Source: Turbatrix aceti
Lineage: Eukaryota; Nematoda; Chromadorea; Rhabditida; Panagrolaimidae
Reading direction: 5' to 3'
DNA: 64,000 bases
Assembly: GCA_963969345.1 (NCBI GenBank)
Contig: OZ017768.1
Coordinates: forward strand, 9,340,193-9,404,192
Position numbers and translations under genes: made by a program. The notes below the pieces were generated by a model. The model had not been told where the DNA came from. It did not search any database and saw only the letters and a program-made list of their open reading frames with translations. Position 1 is the first letter of the stretch; each line of letters begins with the position of its first letter. Positions 13,264-24,857 of this stretch are shown here, one piece after another.

Positions 13264-13436
13264 AGCGCACTTGAAGTAACAAAGTAACGATCTTGAGATG
13301 TTACGCGGCGTACCTAAAGTAATATAATAGCAACCTTTAGATGTTACGCGGCGTACGTAAAATAATAGTTTAGCGGTTTCTAGATGTTATTCAACGAACC
13401 TAACGTAATATAATAGGAACATATAAATGTTACTCA
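13264..13436 (-). repeat. 43-bp repeat array, locus 3
   Basis: On the plus strand this reads as the reverse complement of the family: ATGTTACGCGGCGTACCTAA, ATGTTACGCGGCGTACGTAA and ATGTTATTCAACGAACCTAA, spaced about 43 bp. It lies just downstream of BCAS2. Confidence 0.8.
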
Positions 13437-13700
13437 CAATCAGCGCCAGGGATGATTGTGAGATTCTAGATGGGATTCTAGGTTTATCTTTATAGTTTTA
13501 TTTTGGTATGAAATCCGCAAGAAATTTTGAAGGGATTCGATTAGATCATTTCTTTCCCATGAGAAGTTCTCATGCGAAGCAAAATATCAAAATTGTCAGG
13601 TGCATTTGCATGTTTCAAACGGCTTTAAAAAGCCAATCCAAAGTTTCAATGACAGATCATCTTATCGCATCCGGGATTGAGTATTCGGTGTGCAGCGGCG

Positions 13701-14072
13701 ATGCAAACCGTTGGAAAAAAACGACGCCCCGGAATTCGGATCGGAAGTGAGAAGCTGAACCGCGAACGTCGACGATTCATCTCCAAGCAACAAAGTTCGG
13801 GTAACGTGATCTCGATCATGCAGCGCACCCACTTCGGCCAGATGGACCTCCAGTTCCTGTTCATATGCAAATCACCGACCGTCTACTCCCAGTCGTTCGC
13901 AAAGTTCAACACCCCCGAGTTGCAGGCCATGCAGGCATGGTTCTACACCAACTACACCGCGCTCATCGAAGCTCGCACGAAGCCCGTCGATGGAGAGATA
14001 CAGTATCCACACTTGTACCGCTCCAGGGACTGTCAAGTGTCATGCCACCTCCTGCACCGTATCGTTGACTAA
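13701..14072 (+). pseudogene. Tyrosine phosphatase copy lacking its catalytic core
   Basis: The frame starts MQTVGKKRRP, the same N-terminus as the complete phosphatase at 45-46.2 kb. It then jumps straight to that protein's C-terminal segment (DLQFLFICKS, then FNTPELQAMQA and ALIEARTKP). The whole catalytic domain, including the WPD loop and HCSAGVGRTG signature, is absent. The homology extends upstream (CATCTTATCGC and GATTGAGTATTCGGTG match the other locus), so this is a genomic copy with an internal deletion, not a convergent fragment. Near the 3' end the frame differs from the intact gene, and that gene's stop TAG is CAG here. An AATAAA follows at 14076. It could be expressed as a 123-residue non-catalytic peptide, but decay is more likely. 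Confidence 0.8.
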
Positions 14073-14189
14073 AGAAATAAACGTTGATTGTAACAGGATT
14101 TTTTTACTGTGGCCACGATGGGGGGTCAGATGAAATACGGTAGTTCGCCTTCGAGTGGTTTAGGCGAAATAAACCATGAAACACGATTG

Positions 14190-14334
14190 TACGGTAACAA
14201 AATTACGATTTTCGGATGTTAGGTAGGGTATCAAACGTAATAAAATAACAACATTTTGATATTACGCGATGCACGTGAAGTAACAAAATAGCGACTTTGG
14301 GATGTTACTCGGCGTACCTAACGTAATATTTACG
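14190..14334 (-). repeat. 43-bp repeat array, locus 4
   Basis: Reverse-orientation copies: GATATTACGCGATGCACGTG and GATGTTACTCGGCGTACCTA, preceded by a degenerate unit. The array lies about 180 bp upstream of the RRP5 start codon, so it could overlap that gene's promoter. Confidence 0.8.
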
Positions 14335-14516
14335 TTATCTTCTTTTGTGGATTACGGTTTTTCAATGTTGCGGCGGATGTTTTTGATAGCGCACAATTTT
14401 CAACGTTTCCTTCTCCACGATGCTCCCACCACGAAAGAAGTACAGCCCAAAAAAACTGATGTTTATGTTTTTTTGCGATCCTCGCAGTTCTTGGTTGCTC
14501 TTCTTTCCTGTCAATT

Positions 14517-17500
14517 ATGCCAGCGGTTGAAGTAGACTTTCCTCGAGGCAGTATTACCCTCGCCGACGATGCGGAACCGTCCTCGAAGAAGCGGAAACTG
14601 CCACAGGAGCATGCGCATGGTGCGCCGATCGTGAGTTTTTTATTTTTATTTTTTTTGGTTTTTATAAAACCTTATGATTTTTTGTAGAAAAAGAAGCGTG
14701 ACAAGAAGAAAACCGACGCCGGAGAAGAGGATGAAACAGAAGCTGACGTCTTCAGAGGCCACATTTCTCTCAAACTTCTGACTGAAGGCGTTCGTGGTCT
14801 CGCTGCCGTTGTTGAGGTTAGTTTTTGTTGTTTTTGAAGCTTATTTTTCGTTTTTCTGGTTGTTTTGTACCTTTTTTGTGTTTTATAGATCAGGGATGAC
14901 GCTCTGATCCTGGAAACGGTCAATGGCTTCAAACTCTTCGCGCCAGTCAAATTTGTGAGCGGAATCTACGCGAAAAACCTGACAACCGAGAGCAAGACCC
15001 TCGGCGAGATTTTCACGATCGGTCAGCTGCTGGCCTACCGGGTCGAAGCGCAGCCCGCCGATCGCCGAGGCAATTGGCTCGTTGTCTCGACCTGTCCGAA
15101 GCTGGTCAACGATGGATTGCTGCTCCAGGGCCTTCACAATGGCATGGTCGTCAACGCTGCCGTCAAGAGCGTCGAAGAGAAGGGTGCTCTTTTTGATCTC
15201 GGTCTGGCAGAGTCAGTATCCTTTTTTGGGCCTTCCGACGTGCTGCCCGAGTTGTCGGGGCTGACCGTCGGTCAGGTGATGCTCGTTCGTGTCGTCAGGG
15301 ACAGTGGACCGGGTCAGAAGCGTCTCATCAAGGTTTCGGCGTTCCCAGAAGTTGAACCCTACGAAGGAGACAACATGACGCTCGAAGACCTCCTCCCGGG
15401 TACGGTTCTCGCCGCTACACCGGTTTACACCCAGGCTAGCGGGGTTACGGTCAGTTTCAAAAATGGTGAGTTTTTGACACTTTTTGTTGGTTTTTGAGTT
15501 TTATTGTCTTTTTTTAGGCCTCAGCGCGTTTATCAGACTCGAACACCTCCCACCCAGACTCCGAGTTGACGTCACACGATGCGTGAAGCCTTTTCGAGTC
15601 GTTGTCACCCTGCACAACTCCAACAAGAAGCTCATCGTCGCCACAGCTCACCCGGACGTCGTCGCGATTAGCAAAATCAGTCGTCGTCTCCTCGGCGAAG
15701 CTTTTACGACCGGGGAAACGATAACAGTAACAGTATGTCACAGTTCGAATCCCTCAGACGTCAGATTCGTGATTCCTGAGCTCGGAGACAAAGTTTCGCT
15801 GATTGCTGCGATAATGCCATCCAAATTTTGCCTCAAACCTGAGACCGGTTAGTTTTTTGATTTTTTTGATGAAATTTGCCTAAAAAAGTTTTTTTTTCAG
15901 TTTCCAAGAAATACTATCCCGGTTCAACCCATCAGGTGAAGGTCGTGAGGTACTCCATGTTCGAGCGTGCTCTCGTCGTCACGGATCGCAAGGAGCTTCC
16001 GGTCGGGGGCAACGCCGAAGAACTCGAACCGGGTCAACGCGTCACAGCCGTCGTCGCCGATATCGTCGATGCGGGAGTTCGTGTCCAGGTCGGTGCCCAC
16101 AAAATCCGGGCCACAATTGCGGCGAGCTGCCTCTTCAACCTGCCCGTCAAAACCTGGCAGAAAGGAATCACGGTCGGTCAGAAGATTCCGTGTCGCGTGC
16201 TCTTCAAAAACGACAAAAACAAGCGATACTCGCTGACCGCAAAGCCAATGCTCGTCAACTCAAAAGATACTATCATCTCGAGCTATTCGGAGGATCTGAA
16301 GGGCGCGAGCTCGGTTGGCACCATCACACGCATCCACTCAACCGGTGGAGCGATTTTGTCTTTCTACAATCATGTTCGGGGATTTTTGCCGCAGTCTTAC
16401 GTTCAGAAGTTGACTGACCCGAAGTGAGTTGGTTTTTATTTGAAAATTTATTTGGGTTTTTGGGACAAAAAACGGCGTTTCTGATTTTATTTTTCAAAAT
16501 TTTGTTTTATCTAGTAGAGTTTTTTTTAAATTAGGTTTTTTTATGTTTAAAATGGTTTTTAATTAGAAAAAAATATTTTTTTTGTTAAAAATAGGAATTT
16601 TTAGTTTTTTTAATAAAATACGCGATTTTTTTTTAATTTTTTTAGTTCGGTAATTTTTTTTTTTTGAGTTTGTTTTTTGTTTTGTTTTTATAGAAATTAG
16701 TAATTTTTTTTGAACGATGAACTTTTTTCGGACCTAATTTTGTATTTTATTAAAAAAATCTTAGTTTTAGTTTTTTTAGAAACGAAAACAGAGATTTTTT
16801 CCAGAATTCTTTTTTTAGGCCAAAGGGCAGTTTTTGGTAGAAACTAAAAATTTTTTGGAACACAAAAGTAAATTTTTTGCGTATTTCTATAAAAAATTTA
16901 ATTTTTTAGACCCGGCGTGGCGATCCCTGTCCAGGTGGTATCGGTGAACGAAGAAACCAAGCGCCTCTACCTTCGTCTGCCCGATAACCTAGCTGCAGCG
17001 GCAGCCGTCAAAGCCCCCGGCAAGCCGGTCAAACTCCTGTCGATCGTCGAAGGCAGCGTCATCGGCGTTCTGTCCAACAGCGGAACAGATCGCTCGACTT
17101 CTGTCCACCTCCAGCTCCCCAACGGATGCATCGGTCGACTCCATGCTTCCGAATGCCTCAAAGGAGGCATCGACGCGGCTTCCAAGTGCCCGGCTGCAGA
17201 ATTTGTCAAGAAAAACCGCAATCGTCTTATCCAGGTTCGTGTCATCGGTCTTACCCACGTCAAACTGCCAAAACTCAAGGCTGATCGCGTCTTTGAATGC
17301 TCAATCGATCCCGAAAAGCTGAAACTCACGAACAACAAACTCAAGGCGGTCGCGTATCCGAAAGACTACGAAATTGGCACTGAAGTTGACGTTTTTCTGG
17401 TCAAAAATGGATCTCTCGGCGGAAGTCGGGTAGTCATGGGCGAGTTGACGCCGTTGACCAAGGCCGTCATCGCTGCTGAATCCATGAAATATGTGAGTTT

Positions 17501-20179
17501 TATTTAATTTATCACTTTTTTGGGATTAGAATTATTTTTTGGACTGCTAAAAAAACATAATTTTTATAAAAAAAAATATTCCAATTTAAAAAAAATTTGA
17601 AAAACAAATATGGCGATTTCGGTTTAAAAAAACTAAAAAACTTCTATTTTTTGAATCACAGTCAGTTTAAATCTAAAAAAAATCTAATTATCAAAAAAAA
17701 CCGACAAAATAAAAATTTAAAAAAAGCAAAAATGCCGACTTTTTTTATCATTAAAATTATTTTTTAGACCCTGGCACGCCACGTGGACGACTACGGCGTG
17801 CGGCGATTTGTCCCCTCCGAGTCCTTCACCCCAGGTGAGCAGCGCAAGGGCGTCATCGCGGCAGTCCTCCGAACCAAGGCCCCCAAAGTCTTTGTCGTCT
17901 CTTTGAAGCCGAAGGTTGTCCCGAAGAATCCTCCTCCCCTGCTCCCGGGCGAGACGGTGGTTGGCCGCATCACAGCGGTCAGCAAACAGCCCCTCGCTGC
18001 CCAGGTGTCACTTCCTGGCGGGCACACGGGCTTCATCACTGCCAGCGGAGTGTCGGATTATTATTTTGTCAATACGAAACTTCTCGAGGTTTTGAGACTT
18101 CATGCGGTGGGTTTTTTGGAGTTTTGAGGGGTTTTATGAAGGAGTTTTTTAGACGATGGTGTTCACGATCGTGGATAAGATCGAAGACGCGGGGGGATAT
18201 AGCCTGGCTGTAGAATCACGAACCAAGCCGAAGATTGACGGAAAGAAATCTGCGACGAAGACTTTCAAGGGCTACGTCGTGGCGAAGAAGGAAGAAGACG
18301 ACAGCGCGGTCGTTGAACCGTATCCCGGAATGCTGACCACTGTTCCCGACCTTGCAGAGGTCGAAATCGACTCGCTGGTCAGTTTTGAGGTCGATAACGG
18401 TGTCCTGAAGGCTACAAAAGTTGAATTTGAACCCTATCCCGACGACCGAAGTTTGCTGGAGGTCGACAATCTCGTCGAAGACCCAGCAAACAATGCAGAA
18501 TCCGACAACGAAGATTCGGAAGAAGTCGACTACGGTAGCGAGGATGAAAACGACGAAGAAGACGACTTTGGAGACGAAAAATCCGTCGAAAAGCCGACCG
18601 GACTGTCAGACGAGCTCGCAGAAACCCTCAAAGTGCTCCAAGGCGGAGAAGACCCCTGGACAGCGGCCGTCGCCTCGCACCAGGCCATGATGGCGACCCA
18701 GCGCGATGCCGTGGCTGCCAAGAAAGCCGAAGCCGTGGCGAAGCGCCGGGCCCACGATCGACAGCTCAGCGACGTGATGAAGGGAGACTCGGACGAGGAA
18801 AAGGGCGACGGAGAGGGCGAAGAAGCACAGATTCTGCGGAAAGAAAAAGTCCTCGCTTCGATCGCGAAATCCAACGACCTATGCGACAACGTGGATTACG
18901 ATAGACTTGTCCTGGCGAATCCAAACTCGGCTGAGGCGTGGATTGGATACATGGTCTTCCACGCGCAGAATGGAAACGTCGAAGAATCGAGGAGAATTGC
19001 GGAAAAGGCACTCGAAACCATCGACGGAAGGGAGGAAGCTGAGAAGCTGAACCTCTTCACGGCGTACTTTGGCCTGGAAGTCAGCGAGGGCGATGACGAG
19101 TCTCTCAAGAAGGTCTTCCGACGCGCGACGGGGGCTTTCGACGCCCTCGAGGTCCACAAACGACTGGCGAACATCTACCTGACGGCGAAGAAGCACGAGG
19201 TGGGTTTGGGGGATTTTTTTGGGATAAAAATTGAATCTTAAAAAATTTTTTGCTTTAAAAATTTGCATCAGAAAATAAACAAAAATTTTTTGAAAACAAA
19301 TTTATAAAAAAATTATTTTGCCCAAAAACATTTTCATTTTTATTTGGAAAAAATGAAAAATTTGTTTTCAAAAAAAAAAATATGTAAAAAAATTTTGGTA
19401 AAGTATTTTTTTTTTATAATTTTTATTTTTTTATTAAAAATACGACAAAAAAATTTTTTCATAATAAATTTTCTAAGATGAACTTTTTTTCTCTTTGAAT
19501 TTTTTTTTTGCTTCCAAAATATTTTTGCTCATCAACATTTTTTAGGCTCTCGACAAGCTCTACAACGTCATGGTCAAGAAATTCGGACAACACCACCGAG
19601 ATGTCTGGGGTCTCTACGCGTCATTCCTCTACTCTGAGCGCAGATTCGATGATGCACGGGAACTCATGAAACGTGCACTCAACGTTGTCGACAAAAAATT
19701 CCGTAAGTTCACGCTTCCTTGAAAAAATTGGATTTTTTTGGGGTTTTTTAGACCTGGAAATACTCTCCCGCTTCGCGAGCCTCGAATACGTTTACGGCGA
19801 AGTTGAACGGGGCAAGACAATGTTCGAAAAAGCCCTCGCAGCTGCGCCGAAGCGAGGCGACATCTGGTTCGTCTACATCGACAAGGCCATCAAGTTCCAG
19901 TCCGTCGCCGAAGTGCGCGCCATCTTCGAGCGCGCTGCGGAGACCAAGCTCGGTCTGCACACGATGAAGTCGCTCTACCAGAAGTGGCAGGACTTTGAAA
20001 AGCTCAAGGGCGACCCCCAGCACCTCCAGGAGGTCAACAAACGCGCCGTTCAGTACGTCAAGGATGTCAAGCGGGATATCGGCCTCGAAGAAGACGACGA
20101 AGGCGAAGAAATGGACGTCGATGAGGAAAACGAAGCCGCCGGAGACGACGACGAAGACGTGGAGGATGTTGAGGCGTAG
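14517..20179 (+). CDS. PDCD11: rRNA biogenesis protein RRP5 (PDCD11)
   Basis: Ten exons in consistent phase: 14517-14630, 14688-14816, 14889-15465, 15518-15847, 15901-16423, 16910-17492, 17768-18106, 18153-19199, 19546-19702 and 19752-20179, giving 1408 residues. Order: basic nuclear-localisation-like N-terminus (SSKKRKLP, KKKRDKKK); a series of S1 RNA-binding modules to about residue 970 (for example LEDLLPGTVLAATPVY, FLPQSYVQKLTDP); an acidic linker (about 975-1010); and HAT/TPR repeats to the end (AEAWIGYMVFHAQNG, DVWGLYASFLYSERR, GDIWFVYIDKAIKFQ). The C-terminus is Asp/Glu-rich. RRP5 acts in the nucleolus in processing of both small- and large-subunit pre-rRNA. Human PDCD11 is near 1870 residues, so this protein is short and probably has fewer S1 modules. 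Eight of nine introns end in TAG. The ATG at 14517 follows a CGCAG acceptor-like site at about 14482-14486. Confidence 0.93.
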
Positions 20180-20429
20180 AGGAGACTGATTGATGATCGC
20201 TCTTGACTCGTTTATTGTTGTTGAGTTTTTTGTTTATTTTTTATTGGATAAAAAATTTTTTTGTCGATTGAAGGGGATTTTTTTGTACAAATGCGTGAAT
20301 TTTTATTTTTTGGAAAAAATCGGGTAAAGACGAAAAAATTGTTTGAATAAATATTTTTTTTGCAACCGGTGTAAAAAATGATGCAACAAACAACAGTTGT
20401 TTTTTTTATGACCGTGATCGAAGATGACT

Positions 20430-23400
20430 TCAAGTGTCGTCCTTCAATCTGCTGTGCAGCTCCCTGGCTTCGGGCTCTGATAATCTCGCGAGACAGCTTG
20501 CCATAATGTCGATCGATGGTATCGTTATCAGAATGAAAAATACGGTGAAGAATACAGCGTCTAGTCGTGTTGTTACGGTATGCCAAGCATCGGCGACTAC
20601 TTTGTGTCTTTTCATGGGCTGAAATAAGTTGAACGATGAAAACTAAGTTTTTAAATACTTAAAATTTTTTGTTTTTTATCAGAAAAAATGCATTTTTGAA
20701 GATTTCCAATAATTTTTTGTTTCCCGATTTTTCAAAAAAAAAGATTTGTAAACATAAAATAACTTTTTTTTTGCAGAAAAAAAATTCAGAACAAATTGCT
20801 AAAAAATGTGAAATCTAAAAACAAAGAAAAATGTATAAGGCAAAATTTTTTAATACTCTAAAATTTTTTTTTGAAAAAATTCGAAAATACGGTTTTTTTT
20901 AATTAATTTTTTTAAAATTCATTTTTTTTACAAAAAAAAATTACGTTTTCTTTTGTCATTTTTTTTTAATTTCAAAAAAAAAAATTTTTGTCTATTTTTT
21001 TGAAATTAAAAAATGCAAATTTTTTGCCAAAATTTTGTATTTAAAAAAATTGTTTTTATAAACCCACCGAATAATCCATGACATCCTCATGATTCCTCCT
21101 AAGGCAAAGCACTCGATAGAGCCAAGCCGGGGGCATTCGGGCCTCCGGAGACGATCCCGTGTACGTCAGCCTCATGACGAGTCCCGTCACTATCGTAGCG
21201 GCCGACAGCACCACCAAATCGTGGAGAAAGTATTTGACAATCGATGGCACTTCCCTCGACGTGTGCGGAATCTTCTCAGCGACCACCGTTCCAAAAACCG
21301 CGACCGAAACCAGGGACGTGATTCCGAGCGAGTACCGCTCCTGTCTCTCTCCGCTCGAGCTGAATCTCGAAAAGAGCCCCGCTATGCCGACGACGCAGAT
21401 CACGTAGCAGGGGAAGATGAGGGCCACGATGTAGTGCAGGGGCTTGCGGGTGATGTCGATGACGAAGCTCGCCTCGGAGTGGATGATGCCTTCGTACTCG
21501 TAGAGCCGCTCTTCGAGGGTCACCCGTCGGAGGCCCCATTCCTCGTTCGTACGGTACTTGATCAGACTGGAGCGATTTGTAAAGTGGATTATGAGCTTGT
21601 CCTTGGAGTACGCCCAGCTCGCGATGTCCAGTTGACAGGACTGCTCGTCGATTGGGAAGTCTGCAACAAACGGTGGGTTTTTTGGGACAATGAGAATTTT
21701 TTGAATTTCTTTTAAAACGTAAAAAAATTAATTTTTTAGTTTAAAATGAACTTTGAACACAAAATTAGCACAACTGATAAAAAAATCTGCGCTGTTCGTT
21801 CGCAAACACAGTGTAAAATATTCACGTTTGTTCGATTTTTTGAACAAATTAAAAAATATTTGTTCGTTTTTCAAAAGTTCGATTTTTCGTGTTCGTCTTC
21901 ATTTGCAAACAGAAATTGAGTCGTTCGCGTTTGTTTGCAAAAAAATAAATATTCGCGAACAGACAAAGCGAACGAAAATTGGGTTAAAGTACAAAAAATA
22001 AAAAACAACATTCTTCGCAAACACTACTGTCAAAAATGTTCACGTTCGTCCAATTTTTTCAAACAAAAAAGTCTAGTTTTTTTTTTTCGTTTGCAAACTA
22101 AAAAATCAATTGTTTGCCCCTCCCAAGAGCCCAATAAACTCACTGACCTGCCACATTGATGTCGCATGCGAAAGTATAAGTTGCGGGAAACGATCGAACG
22201 ACTTTTCCCGTATGCAATATTTCAGCCGGTGTACGAACAGAATCCATGAGGTTCAGAAATTCGATGCTGTAATTTTATTTTTATTTCTATTTATTTATGT
22301 AATTTTTATGGTATTTTGAGTCAACATCTGATCACCAAATGCTAAATAAATAAATATTTTTTTCATTTGTTTTTGCAAAATGTTTGATAAATAATATTTC
22401 TGAAATGCCAGCCAGTCAGCCAGCTGAACGACCGGCAAGGATGGGCCTTTGGATAACAAATGGCTTTGATCAGACATCATCTAAATATCTTTCATCGAAA
22501 ATCAGTCGCAGCATAAATTCGCGGTTGCAAAAAAGAGAAGAGCAGAGCACACACACACACAAATTGTTGCTCTCCTTCAAATCTTTGTTCGTTCGTAAAT
22601 CAAATCGGTAATGCGAGTGTCTCGGTGGCTATCCTATCCGACGAGACGACATACTAAATACGAAAGCTTGGATTTTAAACCTCAAGTTTGTTCAAAAAGT
22701 AAAATGAAGCATAATTTTATTTAAATTTTTTTTTTAAATTTGTGCGTAAAACCGTTTTTTTAGTCAGTAAAATTTTATTTTTAAAACAATAAAATTTTAA
22801 AAAAGTTTATGTTAAAAAAATATATTTTATGTTTAAAAATACGGTAAAAAATAAATTGTTCAGAGCCGAAAAAAAATATGTATGTACATTGAAAATAAAT
22901 TCAGTCAGTTTACGATCACGTAGCACGCATTTATGCACCCAATCGTTCTCGTTGCCAAATAGCCGACCGACATCATCAATGAGGCAATTATGTGAGTAAA
23001 TCCCATTACCAGCTTAATTTACGATTTTTTTTCAATTGCACGAATGAGCGCACAAATTGTGATTTTTTAATCTTTGATTAAATATATTTATTTTTTCCGC
23101 TCAAAAAAATTGATTTTCTCAATTTTAATTTTTTTCAAAAAACATACGTGTTAAGAACAGTGACGTCACTGATCCATATGGAATCAACAGGTAGCCAGGT
23201 AATTGTAAGCCCGTCAAAGTCATCTGGATTCCACGAAAGAGTGTGATCGTACCATTCTTCGCTGACGAGTATCTGAACTGTCATTCGCTGGCTGACTTCG
23301 TTGACGCCGACGATTTGGACCAGACTGACGTCGAGGAACATTTCTATGCGGTTGTCCGGAGGGGCGTTTCTTAAAAAAAATATTTGATTTTTTTGGAAAA

Positions 23401-23621
23401 TTTTTTTTTGATTTTTTTGGGAACGAATTTTTTTGGCAAATTTGATCATATAAAATGGATTTTGGGTCAAAATAATTTTTTTACCTGTCATGATTATTGA
23501 GCAAATACCGTGTCAAATTCCTGGTGACACCCCGTCGATGCCCGTTATGCCGCGCTTCCACCGTGCCAACAGCGCAGGTGATAATCACCCAGCAGAGAGC
23601 AATCAAAGTTATCCTGACCAT
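20430..23621 (-). CDS. Cys-loop ligand-gated ion channel subunit, cation-type, non-alpha
   Basis: Five exons: 23621-23485, 23369-23148, 22266-22148, 21660-21068 and 20618-20430, with phases 2, 2, 1 and 0 that join correctly, giving 419 residues. It has a signal peptide (about 1-23, ITLIALCWVIITCAVG) and a Cys loop of exactly 13 intervening residues (Cys154 to Cys168, CDINVADFPIDEQSC). Four membrane segments follow: M1 near 236-257 with the conserved Pro, M2 near 269-290, M3, and M4 in the last exon (LDAVFFTVFFILITIP). The residues before M2 (QERYSLGIT) match the GEKxSLGIT pattern of cation channels. The vicinal Cys pair of alpha subunits is missing, which suggests a non-alpha or LGC-type subunit. 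The acceptor of exon 2 is AAG, which is unusual. Intron 3 (21661-22147) carries GTTCG/CAAAC-rich repeats. The gene ends 250 bp from RRP5, tail-to-tail. Confidence 0.9.
21790..22112. repeat. GTTCG/CAAAC-rich repeat pair in channel intron
   Basis: Two similar segments start about 215 bp apart. One runs TTCGCAAACACAGTGT then TATTCACGTTTGTTCGATTT near 21798; the other runs TTCGCAAACACTACTGT then TGTTCACGTTCGTCCAATTT near 22013. Both are rich in GTTCG, CGAAC and TTTGCAAAC words. Similar words occur at 41.58-41.65 kb, at 42.89-43.03 kb and in the satellite at 61-64 kb. Confidence 0.6.
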
Positions 23622-24857
23622 GCCGATTGAAATTGAAATTTTTAAATTTAAAAATCGAAATCGAAATCGAAAAAGATGGCCACCATCAGAAATAAATATG
23701 CATTATGGGTTTTATCGCTGAAAAAAGCTCAGCAGCCCGGAGTCAATATGTCAAGGATAACAAAAGACAACAAATTAACGAGACGACGTACACCCAGCCA
23801 CAGGGCACACAGTCACCCTAGGACAAACCCCAATTGTTGGGGAGGAGGGCGATGGGTGAACGAATTCATGGCCCCGGGCAGGACAGCGACAGTCGAACGG
23901 AGAAAAGGACAAAAAGACATTTCATTTCCCCCCTCCCTCCTCAAGAGTCGGTCGAGTCGTTATCGGTCGTGCTACTATGCAATATCCGGCGGCACGGCAA
24001 ACAAAACAAAACAAAAATTCTAACAGAATGTTGAGAACCTAAATACTAAATTACTTTTGTTTTAGCCAGGAAAAAAAACATAACAAATTTAAAAAAAAAT
24101 CAGATTCATTTTTCGGCATAAATTGTTTAAAAAAAATGGTAAAAAACTAAAAAAAATTTTTTTCATTTTTTTGAAAAATTATGTTTCGACGAACTGATCA
24201 ATATTTTTTTTTTTCGAATATAAAGGACCTATTTTTTGGAACCAAACGACCAAAACCGGTTTTTTCCCGATTTTTTGATGTCGATTCTTTTTTTTTCTTT
24301 TTTTTGCTCGCTTTAAAAAAACCAAAAAAAAATTGATAAATTTATTTGTCCCCCAAAATTTATCAAAAAAATTGGTGCTAAATTGTCATAAAAAATGCAT
24401 ACAAAACGCAAAAGCCGTTAACATCCTAGCAAACACTTCCGTTGATTTGTCAGGCAACAGTTGGACGAACCATAAAAGTATCAGCTGTAAAAGACCTTTT
24501 TCCTGTCCTCCAACACGCATGCATGTTTGGCTATTGTCCTGCAGTTCACGTAAAAATTTACGACAAGATAAATTGCTCGAGGCAAATCTCGCAAAAATGC
24601 CGCATTTGCCAAAAAAAATCTGAAAACTGTCAAAAATCAAAAATTTATCACTTCCAAAGAAAAAATACGGTAAAATAAATATTAAAACAATTCTTATTCG
24701 ACTCGGGTTACGTTACGTCGCGTAAGTTACGGTGTTACCACTGTGAGGTCGAATGCTGTCAAAAAAAGGTTGGTTGAAATGGTGAAAAAATCCTATCGTA
24801 AAAAGAAATTGTAAAAACGGTTGTAAACGTCTCGCAAGTGAGAAAGGCTGAGTTGGG
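23622..24857. other. Intergenic region upstream of channel gene
   Basis: AT-rich non-coding DNA lies between two minus-strand genes. It should include the promoter of the channel subunit (start 23621) and the 3' flank of the DP gene. GA- and C-rich words occur at 23.79-23.95 kb. A short GTTAC-rich segment (CGGGTTACGTTACGTCGCGT near 24705) may be a relic of the 43-bp family. I see no gene. Confidence 0.5.

Noticed and set aside
15740..15765. GTTCGAATCCCTC, resembling a tRNA T-loop
   Set aside because: It lies inside an RRP5 coding exon and no tRNA stems or B-box/A-box spacing are present; no tRNA gene was found in the window.
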